Below the pieces are notes generated by a model, which saw only the letters and a list, made by a program, of their open reading frames with translations, had not been told where the DNA came from and did not search any database. Shown here in pieces: positions 1-7,778 of a stretch of 18,650 nucleotides of DNA (position 1 is the first letter of the stretch; every line of letters starts with the position of its first letter). This stretch comes from Frankiaceae bacterium (lineage in GTDB: Bacteria > Actinomycetota > Actinomycetes > JAFAQI01), in the NCBI GenBank assembly GCA_030840545.1, contig JAVEEH010000351.1, positions 1-18,650 on the forward strand, written 5' to 3'. Both the position numbers and the translations under genes were made by a program.

Positions 1-1
1 C

Positions 2-748
2 GCGACCTGGTACGCACCCGACAACGCGGTGCTCTCGATCGTCGGCGACGTCGAGACGCCCGCCGCGCTCGAGGCGGTCAACCGCTACTTCGCCGGCATC
101 CCCGCGAAGGGCGGCTTCCCGGCCGCGCCGGACAGCTCGCTGCCACCGGTCATCGGCGAGGAGGTACGGCGCACCGTGCCCGACCGGGTGCCGCTGCCGC
201 GCATCTTCATCGGCTACCGCTGCCCGCCGTTCGGCTCCACCGGCTACGACGCCGTCGAGGTGCTGGCGACCGTGCTCGGCGGCGGTCGCGGCAGCCGGCT
301 CTACAAGGCACTCGTCCTCGACCGTCCGTTGCTGCAGCCGCCGGACGACGCCGTCCTGTCGCCGTGGCCGTTCGTCGGGGGAGCTGCGCTGCTGGTCGCC
401 GACCTGCCGCCCCGCGAAGGTGTCGATCCGGACGAGCTGGAGGCGGCCTACCACGAGGTCGTCGCCGGCATCGCCGATGGTGTGAGCGACGACGAGATGG
501 AGCGGGCCCGCGCGCTGATCACCAGCGACTGGCTGCACCACCTGTCGACCGTCGACGGGCGGGCCGACACGTTCAGCCAGTTCACGACGCTGTTCGACGA
601 GCCCGCGCTCGTCAACGAGATGCTGCCGCGGGTGTTGTCCGTGACGGATGACGACCTGCGCCGGGTCGCGGCTGACGTCATCCGCCCCGACAACCGGGTG
701 GTCCTGGTGTTCGAGCCGGCCGGTGAGCCGGACGAGGCGGCGGCATGA
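2..748 (+). CDS. M16 family metallopeptidase, C-terminal part (5' end outside window)
   Basis: The reading frame is already open at base 2 and reads ATWYAPDNAVLSIVGDV, the conserved M16 segment that closes the first half-domain. The GTG at 29 is therefore internal and the true start lies upstream. The visible ~248 residues hold the second half-domain, including GGGRGSRLYKAL and a terminal helical region. The HxxEH zinc motif would lie upstream and cannot be checked. The R/Y substrate-binding motif seen in the next gene is absent here (SRLYKALVLDRPL). In two-subunit M16B enzymes one partner carries HxxEH and the other carries R/Y, so this is probably the catalytic half of a heterodimer. The ATGA overlap with the next gene implies coupled translation. 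Family certain; catalytic role inferred. Confidence 0.93.
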   Translation, partial: ATWYAPDNAVLSIVGDVETPAALEAVNRYFAGIPAKGGFPAAPDSSLPPVIGEEVRRTVPDRVPLPRIFIGYRCPPFGSTGYDAVEVLATVLGGGRGSRLYKALVLDRPLLQPPDDAVLSPWPFVGGAALLVADLPPREGVDPDELEAAYHEVVAGIADGVSDDEMERARALITSDWLHHLSTVDGRADTFSQFTTLFDEPALVNEMLPRVLSVTDDDLRRVAADVIRPDNRVVLVFEPAGEPDEAAA

Positions 749-2115
749 CCGCGCAGACCGCGCAGCTCGTCAGTGAACGGCCGCAGCCTTCCGCGCCGCG
801 GCCGTGGCGCTTCCCCGAGTTCACCCGGCTCGACGTCAGCGGGGGTCGGGTCATCGCCTGCCACCTGCCCGGCAAGCCGCTCGCGGTCGTCTCGGTCGTG
901 CTCGACGCGGGTGCGGTGACCGAGGCCGCCGGCCACGAGGGCGTCGCCCTGCTCGTCGCGCGGGCACTTTCGGAGGGCACCGTTGACCGCGATGCCTACG
1001 CCTTTGCCGTTGCCGGAGAGCGGCTCGGCGCGGGCTGGCGGGCCGACGTCGACTGGGACTCGCTGCGTTGCGGCTTCGAAGTGCCCGCCGGTGAGCTGCC
1101 GGCCGCGGCCGAGCTGTTGGCCGAGGCAGTGCGAGAGCCCCGCTTCGACACCCCGACACTCGACCGCGTCCGCGACGAGCGCCTCGACGAGCTCAGGCTC
1201 GATCTGAGCCAGCCCGGGCCGCGGGCCGCTGCGGCGTTCGCGGCGGCCGTGTTCACCGCCGACAGTCGCTACTCGCGCCCCGACGGCGGGGACATCGGGT
1301 CGGTGTCCGGCATCACCAGCGACGACGTGCGTGCTTTCCACGCCACCCGGTTCGCTCCCGGGACGGCCACGCTGATCGTGGCCGGTGACCTTTCCGGCAC
1401 CGACATCGATGCGCTGGGGCGCACGGTGTTCGACGGATGGAAGGGATCGCAGCCGGTGGCACCCCGACCGGCCGTGTCGGCCAACGGCGGTGACCGCCGG
1501 ATCGTGCTCGTCGACCGTCCCGGCTCGGTGCAGTCGATGCTCTATGTCGGTCATGACGCGCCGGCTCGTCGTACGCCGGACTATGTGCCCATGACGACGA
1601 TGGCCCTGGCGCTCGGTGGCATGTTCAACTCGCGGCTCAACTACCGCCTGCGTGAGGACAAGGGCTACACCTACGGCGCGTTCGGTGGGTTCGACTGCCG
1701 GCGGGACGGCGGTGTCTTCGTCGCCCGGACCGCGGTGCAGTCGGAGGTCACCGCGCCCGCGCTCACCGACCTGATCACCGAGCTGACCCTCATGCACGAC
1801 GAGGGGCTCACCGCCGAGGAGCTCGAGCGTGCGCGCAGCTATCGCGCGGGCATCTTCCCGATCAACTTCGCCGGACCAGGAGCGGTCGCATCAGGGCTCG
1901 GCGAGCTGGTTGTGCACGGACACCCGGACGACCACTTCGACCGGCTGCGAGCGCAGATCCTCGCGGTGACGACTGAAGAGGTCAACGTCGCGGCCGGCGC
2001 CCGGATCCGTCCGGACGACCTGGTGGCGGTCGTCGTCGGCGATGCCGCGACCATCGCCGAGGATCTGCGTGCGACCGGCATCGGTCCCGTCGAGGTCGTC
2101 AAAGACGAGGACTGA
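745..2115 (+). CDS. M16 family peptidase-like protein, non-catalytic (R/Y-type) subunit
   Basis: A complete 456-residue protein with the two-half-domain M16 layout. The place of the HFLEH zinc-binding motif (about residues 69-73, just before the conserved GT at 78-79) reads LLVAR, so both His and the Glu are missing. The second half keeps the substrate-binding segment from about residue 293: MFNSRLNYRLREDKGYTYG, with Arg297 and Tyr308/310. This is the expected pattern for the non-catalytic partner in heterodimeric M16B peptidases. The ATG overlaps the stop of the preceding M16 gene by 4 bases (ATGA), which fits a 1:1 complex. No signal peptide is visible, so the pair is probably cytoplasmic. 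Likely role: peptide or protein-fragment degradation; the substrate is unknown. Confidence 0.95.
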   Translation: MTAQTAQLVSERPQPSAPRPWRFPEFTRLDVSGGRVIACHLPGKPLAVVSVVLDAGAVTEAAGHEGVALLVARALSEGTVDRDAYAFAVAGERLGAGWRADVDWDSLRCGFEVPAGELPAAAELLAEAVREPRFDTPTLDRVRDERLDELRLDLSQPGPRAAAAFAAAVFTADSRYSRPDGGDIGSVSGITSDDVRAFHATRFAPGTATLIVAGDLSGTDIDALGRTVFDGWKGSQPVAPRPAVSANGGDRRIVLVDRPGSVQSMLYVGHDAPARRTPDYVPMTTMALALGGMFNSRLNYRLREDKGYTYGAFGGFDCRRDGGVFVARTAVQSEVTAPALTDLITELTLMHDEGLTAEELERARSYRAGIFPINFAGPGAVASGLGELVVHGHPDDHFDRLRAQILAVTTEEVNVAAGARIRPDDLVAVVVGDAATIAEDLRATGIGPVEVVKDED

Positions 2116-2118
2116 GCC

Positions 2119-3735
2119 ATGAGCGTCAGCGTCGCCGCGTCGCAGGTGCGTGGGCGACCCGACCGCTGGCTGCCGCGCCTCGGTGACCTGTTCCGTGCGC
2201 ATCCCGAGCTCGTCACCGTGCTCCTCTGCGGGCTGGTGCTGGCAGTCGGCCAGCGCGGACCCGACCTGCCTGCCCAGGTCTATCGCGTCTTCCTGTTCCG
2301 GCAGCACGGGCTCGTCGCGTTCGACAGCCACTGGTACGCCGGACACCCGTTGCCCGGCTACTCGTTGCTGTTCCCGCCGTTGGCGGCGGTGATCGGGCCG
2401 CGACTCGTCGGCGCGCTCGCCTGCATCGCGGCCACCGCGGCGTTCACCCGGCTCCTGCGCGGGTCGCAACGGACCGGACACGACCTCGCGGTGCTGTGGT
2501 TCGCCGTCGTCAGCGTCGTCGACCTGGTGGTCGGCCGCCTTCCGTTCGCACTGGGGCTGGCGGCCGGCATCGGCGCGCTGGTCACGGCGCGAGACGGCCG
2601 CCGGATCTGGACGCTCCTGCTCGCTCTCGCGTGCGGTTGTGCCAGCCCGCTGGCCGGCGCGTTCCTGCTGCTGGCCGGCGTGACGTGGTTGCCTTCGGCC
2701 GGGTGGCGCCGGGTGCTGCCGTTCGCCGGGGCGGCCTTCGGCATTGCCGCCGCCGCCGCGTTCGGCGAAGGCGGCTGGTTCCCGTTCCCGGCCACGACCT
2801 TGCTGCCGGTGCTCGCGCTCACCGTCGGTGGGCTGCTGCTGGTGCCGCGGTCCGAGACCTTGGTGCGGCGCGGGCTGTTGATCTATGGGCTCGTGTCGCT
2901 CGCGCTGTTCATGTTCCGGAACCCCATCGGCGGCAACATGGTGCGGTTGGGTGCTGTCTTCGCTGGGCCGCTCCTGGCCTATGAGCTGGTGCGCGCCGGT
3001 CGGCGCGCTGTCCTGGCCGTCGTCAGCGTCCCGCTGCTGATCTGGCAGTTCTCGCCGCTGCCGACGTCGCTCGACATCGGGCAGCAGAACCCATCCGCGC
3101 ATGCCGGCTACTACCGCGGGCTGCTGCACTACCTGGTGGCTCACGGGGGAGCATCAAGTCGGCTCGAGGTGCCGTTGACGAACGCGCGATGGGAGTCCGA
3201 CTACCTCGCTACGAAGATCTCCCTGGCCCGCGGATGGGAGCGCCAGGTCGATCTCGGCCACAACAGCGTGCTCTACGACGACCAGCTGACGGCTGGCGCC
3301 TACCACGACTGGCTGCTCGCCACCGGCGTCCGCTGGGTTGCTCTGCCCGACGTCAAGCTCGACGCGTCCGAGACCGGGGAGAAGGCCCTGCTGACCGGGC
3401 CCACCCCGTCCTACCTGCGGCCGGCCTGGCACGACGCGCACTGGAAGTTGTGGGAAGTGCGCGATGCGCGGTCCCTCGTCAGCGGGCCCGCCACCTTGGT
3501 CCGGCTCGGGGTCTCCACGATCGACCTGCAGGCGAGCGCAGCCGGCACCGCGATCGTCCTCGTTCGCTGGACGAGGTTCTGGCGGGTCACGACCGGTGAC
3601 GCGTGCGTCGCCCCGACCGCCGACGGTTGGACCCAGGTCCAGATGACCGCCCCGGGACCGATAACGCTGACCGCGAATGTCGGCCTGGGGTCGCTCACCG
3701 GAGCTGGTCAGAAAGGCTCCTGCAGCCAGCGCTGA
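2119..3735 (+). CDS. polytopic membrane protein, GT-C-like, with C-terminal extracytoplasmic domain
   Basis: A 538-residue protein with about ten hydrophobic helices in residues ~30-320, followed by a ~210-residue soluble, probably extracytoplasmic, C-terminal region. The first loop contains FDSHWYAGHPLPGYSLLFPP. An acidic residue in this loop resembles GT-C glycosyltransferases and related 'PTPS-related' membrane proteins, but no diagnostic catalytic motif is certain. The C-terminal part has an aromatic-rich region (YYRGLLHYLV, then YLRPAWHDAHWKLWEV), as in large actinobacterial membrane proteins of unknown function. It starts 3 bases after the stop of the second M16 gene, so it is probably co-transcribed. 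It ends convergently with gatD, leaving 10 bases between the two stop codons. Function not established. Confidence 0.85.
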   Translation: MSVSVAASQVRGRPDRWLPRLGDLFRAHPELVTVLLCGLVLAVGQRGPDLPAQVYRVFLFRQHGLVAFDSHWYAGHPLPGYSLLFPPLAAVIGPRLVGALACIAATAAFTRLLRGSQRTGHDLAVLWFAVVSVVDLVVGRLPFALGLAAGIGALVTARDGRRIWTLLLALACGCASPLAGAFLLLAGVTWLPSAGWRRVLPFAGAAFGIAAAAAFGEGGWFPFPATTLLPVLALTVGGLLLVPRSETLVRRGLLIYGLVSLALFMFRNPIGGNMVRLGAVFAGPLLAYELVRAGRRAVLAVVSVPLLIWQFSPLPTSLDIGQQNPSAHAGYYRGLLHYLVAHGGASSRLEVPLTNARWESDYLATKISLARGWERQVDLGHNSVLYDDQLTAGAYHDWLLATGVRWVALPDVKLDASETGEKALLTGPTPSYLRPAWHDAHWKLWEVRDARSLVSGPATLVRLGVSTIDLQASAAGTAIVLVRWTRFWRVTTGDACVAPTADGWTQVQMTAPGPITLTANVGLGSLTGAGQKGSCSQR

Positions 3736-3750
3736 CCGGTCGGTGTCAGC
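3731..3750. terminator. possible small bidirectional terminator hairpin
   Basis: GCTGAC and GTCAGC form a 6-bp inverted repeat with an 8-base loop. It covers both convergent stop codons, TGA at 3733-3735 on + and TGA at 3748-3746 on -. There is no T-tract on either side and the stem is short. Placement is the main argument, so this is a weak call. Confidence 0.25.
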
Positions 3751-4501
3751 TGTCCCGGGCCGGCGGTTTCCACTGTCGTCGCCAGCGTCGGGACCGGCCG
3801 TGGCGGACGAATGCGAGACGTTCTCGACGCAGCTCCGACTCCTCGGTGTCGTCGATCGGTGCCAGCGTCCCGACCACCCGGGTGAGCAACCAGTCGGCCA
3901 ACGCCGGGTTGCGGGCGAGCGCCGGTCCGTGCAGGTAGGTGGCCACCACGCTGCCCTGCACCGCTCCGTCGCCCCCGTCGCCGTTGCCGATGCCTGCCCG
4001 CACCAGGGCCAGTGGCTGCGCGGCCGGGCCCAGCAGGGTGCGGCCGCCGTGGTTCTCGTAGCCGGTCAACGGGCCGGCGATCCCGTCGACCGCGGGGTCG
4101 CCGAGCAGCTCGCCGACGGCGCGCGAGCCGGGCAACCGGTCGGTTCGGCAGTCGATGAGGCCGAGACCGGCGTGCACCTCGCCGTGACCGTCGAGAAAAG
4201 TCTCGCCCAGGATCTGGAAGCCGGCGCACACCGCGAACACCTGCTTGCCTGCGTCGGCGGCCCGACGCAGCGTGCCGTCAGCGAGGCGCGACACGGCGAG
4301 CGTCTGTGCGGTGTCCTCGCCGCCTCCCAGCACGTAGATGTCCGCCTCACCGGGCAGCGCGTCGTCGACCCCGACGTCGATGGTCTCGGCGTCGATGCCA
4401 CGCCAGCGGAGCCGCTGGGCGAGGACGCTCGCATTGCCGCCGTCGCCGTAGGTCCCCAGCAGTGCCGGGAAGACGAGGACGATGCGCACCGGGTCAGCCA
4501 T
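3746..4501 (-). CDS. gatD: GatD, glutamine amidotransferase subunit of lipid II isoglutaminyl synthase
   Basis: A 251-residue class I, CobB/CobQ-like glutaminase. It supplies ammonia to MurT for amidation of D-glutamate at stem-peptide position 2 of lipid II, in the cytoplasm. Visible features are the N-terminal FPALLGTYGDGGNA, the YVLGGGEDTAQ loop at ~56-66, the nucleophile elbow VCAGFQILGE with Cys92, an Arg-rich segment near 119-127 and the catalytic His191 in YLHGPALARNP. Length is normal for the family. The start is the ATG at 4501-4499, where MADPVRIVLVFPALLGTYGDGGN gives the family N-terminus. Earlier in-frame starts run through murT coding DNA. It overlaps the murT stop by 8 bases, consistent with coupled synthesis of the MurT-GatD complex. 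Confidence 0.95.
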   Translation of the reverse strand: MADPVRIVLVFPALLGTYGDGGNASVLAQRLRWRGIDAETIDVGVDDALPGEADIYVLGGGEDTAQTLAVSRLADGTLRRAADAGKQVFAVCAGFQILGETFLDGHGEVHAGLGLIDCRTDRLPGSRAVGELLGDPAVDGIAGPLTGYENHGGRTLLGPAAQPLALVRAGIGNGDGGDGAVQGSVVATYLHGPALARNPALADWLLTRVVGTLAPIDDTEESELRRERLAFVRHGRSRRWRRQWKPPARDS

Positions 4502-5720
4502 CGCCGACGACCCGCCGGAAGGTCTGGAACGCCGTGTAGTTGGCCAGCACCTCGACTGGTCCACTGCCGTGCGCAGCCCGCAACGCGTCCGCCGGGTCGT
4601 CGACCCGCACATGATCGACACCGGCATAGCGCAGCCGCACGGCCACGTCGCGGGAACGTTCTCCGGACGCCACTGCATGTCGACCGCGCAGCACCTCGAA
4701 CGGCACGTCCCACAGCCAGGACGGGTCGCGGCCATCGGCGGCGCGTGCATTGACCGAGACGACGACGGGCGCGTCCGGGCGCGACATGGCGAGCGCTTCC
4801 ACCCAACCGGCCGGGTTCTTCGCGAGGAGCAACCGCAAAGGACGCCCCGCGAACGACGTCTCGAGATAGCGGCCCTCGACCGACGGGATGCGCGCCATCG
4901 CGGCGAACGCTGCACCCGGCGCAACACCCCAGTGCGCGGCCGCTGCGGCGGCGAGGGCCGCGTTGCCGACGTTGACCGCCCCCGGGATCGCAAGCTCCAC
5001 GTCGTACGACGAGCCGTCCGGTGCCGTGACGGTGCGGTCGGTCACCGACCAGTCAGGCGTCGGGCGGGTGAGGCCGCAGCCGTTGCTGCGCCATCCCCGC
5101 CGGCCGTCGCGGGTCAGGATGTCGCCACACGCGGGGCACGACGTGGAGTCGAAGGTCCAACCCTGTCCGGCCGCGACCCAGACGACGTTCTTCGCTGCCG
5201 ACGCCGCCCAGACGACCAGAGGGTCGTCGGCGTTGGCCACGACAGCGAGTGCGTGCGGCCCGGTCAGCGCGTCGTGCCAGATGCCCGCGAGCCGCCGAAC
5301 CTCTGCATAGCGGTCGAGCTGGTCGCGACTCAGGTTGAGCAGGACGACCACTCGTGGTTCCACGGCCTCGACGACGCGGGGGAGGAAGGGCTCGTCCACC
5401 TCCAACACGCCCAACCGGCTGGTCGTGTCCGCCGTGAGGGCAGCGGTCAGCCCGGCCGGAAGGTTGGCGCCGCCGGCGTTCGAGACGACGGGTTCGACCG
5501 TCTCGAGCGCGGCCACGAGCAGGGTGCGGGTCGTCGTCTTGCCGTTGGTGCCGCTGACGAGCGCGAGCTCACGACCCCCGGCCGCTCGGGCCATCGCCGT
5601 CGGGTCGATGGCCAGGATGACCCGGCCGCCGATCTGGGTGCCGGTGCCGCGTCCGGCCAACCGCGACAGCCCGGCCGCCGTGGCGCCGGCCGCGCGAGCG
5701 ACCTGGTAGCGGGCCGTCAC
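4494..5720 (-). CDS. murT: MurT, Mur-ligase-like subunit of lipid II isoglutaminyl synthase
   Basis: A 408-residue Mur-ligase-family protein that activates the alpha-carboxyl of D-Glu in lipid II with ATP and amidates it using ammonia from GatD. It shows the P-loop SGTNGKTTT (56-64), the acidic LEVDEP (106-111), LLNLSRDQLDRY (127-138), and a C-terminal DUF1727-type domain with DGRDPSWLWD (329-338). The last motif contains Asp332, the counterpart of the Asp that works with GatD. The zinc ribbon inserted in the central domain reads CPACG (195-199) then SNGCG (212-216). Family members have C-x2-C twice; here the third Cys is Ser212. The GTG start at 5720-5718 overlaps the stop of the small upstream gene (GTGA). 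A longer frame reaching 5861 is just the upstream gene read out of phase. Confidence 0.95.
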   Translation of the reverse strand: MTARYQVARAAGATAAGLSRLAGRGTGTQIGGRVILAIDPTAMARAAGGRELALVSGTNGKTTTRTLLVAALETVEPVVSNAGGANLPAGLTAALTADTTSRLGVLEVDEPFLPRVVEAVEPRVVVLLNLSRDQLDRYAEVRRLAGIWHDALTGPHALAVVANADDPLVVWAASAAKNVVWVAAGQGWTFDSTSCPACGDILTRDGRRGWRSNGCGLTRPTPDWSVTDRTVTAPDGSSYDVELAIPGAVNVGNAALAAAAAAHWGVAPGAAFAAMARIPSVEGRYLETSFAGRPLRLLLAKNPAGWVEALAMSRPDAPVVVSVNARAADGRDPSWLWDVPFEVLRGRHAVASGERSRDVAVRLRYAGVDHVRVDDPADALRAAHGSGPVEVLANYTAFQTFRRVVGDG

Positions 5721-5914
5721 CCCTTGACGTGGGCGCGCGCGATGACGACGAACGTCCCGAACAGGGCGAGCGTGAGCACACCCACGATCGGCAGCACGGT
5801 GCGAATGACCCGGTTGGGCGCGTCCGCAAGCGCCTTGGCGAGCACGAAGCTGCCACCCCACAGAGCGATGCTCAGCACGCCGAGCGCGATGGCGTACTTC
5901 TCCTCCAGAGCCAC
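5717..5914 (-). CDS. small two-helix membrane protein upstream of murT
   Basis: A 65-residue protein with two clear hydrophobic segments, about residues 9-26 (IALGVLSIALWGGSFVLA) and 40-60 (VLPIVGVLTLALFGTFVVIA), separated by a basic, Pro/Asn-containing loop. I recognise no named family. It is translationally coupled to murT (GTGA overlap), which suggests a membrane partner or anchor for the MurT-GatD step, whose substrate is membrane-bound lipid II. The GTG start has no Shine-Dalgarno but lies 6 bases after TAGGCT, suggesting a leaderless transcript. It begins 9 bases after the GH15 stop codon. Real by position and composition; role inferred. Confidence 0.75.
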   Translation of the reverse strand: MALEEKYAIALGVLSIALWGGSFVLAKALADAPNRVIRTVLPIVGVLTLALFGTFVVIARAHVKG

Positions 5915-5920
5915 GTCGTC

Positions 5921-5926
5921 AGCCTA
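5921..5926 (-). promoter_or_regulatory. candidate -10 element TAGGCT for leaderless small gene-murT-gatD transcript
   Basis: On the - strand TAGGCT matches the actinobacterial -10 pattern TAnnnT and is followed by 6 bases (GACGAC) and then the GTG of the 65-residue gene. This is the spacing expected when transcription starts at the start codon. Its first three bases are also the TAG stop codon of the GH15 gene. I did not find a convincing -35, which is common for such promoters. Confidence 0.45.
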
Positions 5927-7759
5927 GCGACCGGGCGTCGAACCGCGATGCTGCGGGTCAGCCCGATGGTCCTGCCCGGCCGCCGCGCCGTGCCGGGAGA
6001 GGGCCCGCGCGGTATTCACGACCGCGACATGGCTGTAGGCCTGCGGGACGTTGCCGAGCTGGCGACGGAGAACGGGGTCGAACTCCTCCGCCAGGAGGCC
6101 GACGTCGTTGCGCAGCGCGAGCACCCGCTCGAGCACCTCGCGTGCCTTTTCCTCGCGGCCCGCGAGGTGGAGTCCGTCGGCGAACCACAGCGTGCAGGCG
6201 ATGAACGCGCCTTCTCCTCCGTCGAGCCCGTCCTTGACCGAGTCGTTGTCATAGCGGTCGACGAAGCCGGCACGGGTCAGCTCCCGCTCGATGGCGTCGA
6301 CCGTCCCCACCACGCGTTCGTCGTCACCCGGCAGGAATCCGACCTGTGCGATGAGCAACGCCGAGGCGTCGATCGCCGTCGACCCGTAGGACTGGGTGAA
6401 CGTCTTGCGTTCGGCGTCGTAGCCCTCACGACACACCTGCGCGTGAACCTCGTCGCGCAACGCACGCCACCGCTCGACGGGACCCTCCAGGCCGAACCGC
6501 TCGACCGCTCGGACGGCGCGGTCGAAGCCCGCCCACGCCATCACCTTGGAGTGCACGAAGTGTCTTGGCTCGCCGCGCATCTCCCACAACCCGTGGTCGG
6601 GCTCGGTCCATCTGGACTCGAGGACGCCCAGGAGCCCGAGCTGTGTCGCCCACGTGTCCGACTCGGTGTCGGTCGACAGCCCCAAGCAGCGATCGAGGTG
6701 CAGCGTGTCGAGCACCTCGCCGTAGACGTCGAGCTGGAACTGCCCCGAGGCTGCGTTGCCGATGCGCACCGGTCCCGACCCCTCGTAGCCCGCCAACCAG
6801 TCGAGCTCGGACTCCGGGAGTCGCCGTTCACCGGCGAGGCCATACATGATGCGCAGGTCCTGCGGGTCGCCGGCGATCGCGCGCAACAGCCACTCGCGCC
6901 ATGCCTTGGCCTCTTCCTCGAAACCCGAGAACAACATGGCCTGCAACGTCATCGTCGCGTCGCGAAGCCAGCAGTATCGGTAGTCCCAGTTGCGGCTGCC
7001 GCCGATGGCCTCGGGCAGGCTCGTCGTCGCGGCAGCGACGATGCCCGCGGTCGGCGAGTAGGTGAGCGCCTTCAAGGTGATGAGGGAACGCACCACGGCG
7101 TCGCGCCACTCGCCGTCGTAGGTGCAGCTCTTCATCCACTCCGACCAGTAGGCCTCGGTCTCGGCCAGGGCGCGCTCGGCGTTGACCGCGCGCGGTGGCG
7201 GGAGGTGCGACGGCTGCCAGGTGAGGACGAACGGCACCCGGTCACCGGCTTCGACCGCGAACTGGCCGATGTGGGCGAAGTCGCGACCCTCCATCTCGAC
7301 CGGCGTGCGGAGGTGGACGGAGTCGGGCCCGCCGACCGCGTAGAGACCGCCGTTGGCCCGGCGCAGCCACGGCATGATGGCGCCGTAGTCGAAGCGGATC
7401 CTGAGCTCGCAGGTGAGCTCGACGCGGCCGGAGATCCCTTCGACGATCCGGACCATGTCGGGCAGCTTGCCCCGGGGTGGCATGAAGTCGATGACGCGCA
7501 CCGCGCCGGATGCGGTTTCCCACTCGGTCTCGAGGATGAGCGTGTCGCCGCGGTAGGAGCGGCGAGTGCACTCCTGCGCACCGTCCGGCGCGATCCGCCA
7601 GTGCCCGTCGTTCGTCGTACCGAGCAGGGCAGCGAAGCAGGAGGGCGAGTCGAAGCGCGGGAAGCAGAGCCAGTCGACCGAGCCCGTCCGGCTGACCAGC
7701 GCAGCGGTCTGCATGTCGCCCAGCAGCGCATAGCTCTCGATCGGCTGGGCGTTGCTCAT
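5924..7759 (-). CDS. GH15 family trehalase/glucoamylase
   Basis: A 611-residue cytoplasmic glycoside hydrolase family 15 enzyme, closest in pattern to actinobacterial GH15 trehalases of the Rv2402 type, which split trehalose into two glucose units. The N-terminus has IESYALLGDMQTAALVSRTG (7-26). The (alpha/alpha)6 catalytic domain has SRNWDYRYCWLRDATMTLQA (255-274) and YEGSGPVRIGNAASGQFQLD (325-344). The general acid is probably Glu393 in HGLWEMRG, and the base is Glu558/559 in GLLAEEFDP. Length is normal. The ATG at 7759-7757 sits just before the conserved N-terminus. It overlaps, on the opposite strand, the possible ATG of the divergent lipoprotein. Glucoamylase activity is the alternative; sequence alone does not separate the two. 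Confidence 0.92.
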   Translation of the reverse strand: MSNAQPIESYALLGDMQTAALVSRTGSVDWLCFPRFDSPSCFAALLGTTNDGHWRIAPDGAQECTRRSYRGDTLILETEWETASGAVRVIDFMPPRGKLPDMVRIVEGISGRVELTCELRIRFDYGAIMPWLRRANGGLYAVGGPDSVHLRTPVEMEGRDFAHIGQFAVEAGDRVPFVLTWQPSHLPPPRAVNAERALAETEAYWSEWMKSCTYDGEWRDAVVRSLITLKALTYSPTAGIVAAATTSLPEAIGGSRNWDYRYCWLRDATMTLQAMLFSGFEEEAKAWREWLLRAIAGDPQDLRIMYGLAGERRLPESELDWLAGYEGSGPVRIGNAASGQFQLDVYGEVLDTLHLDRCLGLSTDTESDTWATQLGLLGVLESRWTEPDHGLWEMRGEPRHFVHSKVMAWAGFDRAVRAVERFGLEGPVERWRALRDEVHAQVCREGYDAERKTFTQSYGSTAIDASALLIAQVGFLPGDDERVVGTVDAIERELTRAGFVDRYDNDSVKDGLDGGEGAFIACTLWFADGLHLAGREEKAREVLERVLALRNDVGLLAEEFDPVLRRQLGNVPQAYSHVAVVNTARALSRHGAAAGQDHRADPQHRGSTPGR

Positions 7760-7765
7760 GACCCG

Positions 7766-7771
7766 TAGGCT
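7766..7771 (+). promoter_or_regulatory. candidate -10 element TAGGCT for leaderless lipoprotein transcript
   Basis: TAGGCT lies 7 bases before the GTG at 7779. It is the same hexamer, at nearly the same spacing, as the one upstream of the small membrane gene on the other strand. It supports GTG 7779 rather than ATG 7758 as the lipoprotein start. No clear -35 is visible. Confidence 0.4.
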
Positions 7772-7778
7772 TGCAGAC

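Noticed and set aside
448..1797. Long open frame on the - strand opposite the M16 genes
   Set aside because: Composition is Arg/Gly/His-rich without a recognisable domain, and it lies antisense to a clear M16 protein. GC-rich third positions keep such antisense frames open.
1891..3144. Long - strand open frame opposite the membrane protein
   Set aside because: Gln/Arg/Glu-rich low-complexity translation, a mirror of hydrophobic codons on the + strand; no domain visible.
5729..7768. 679-codon + strand open frame opposite GH15
   Set aside because: The - strand encodes a full GH15 enzyme with catalytic motifs; this frame is its antisense shadow.
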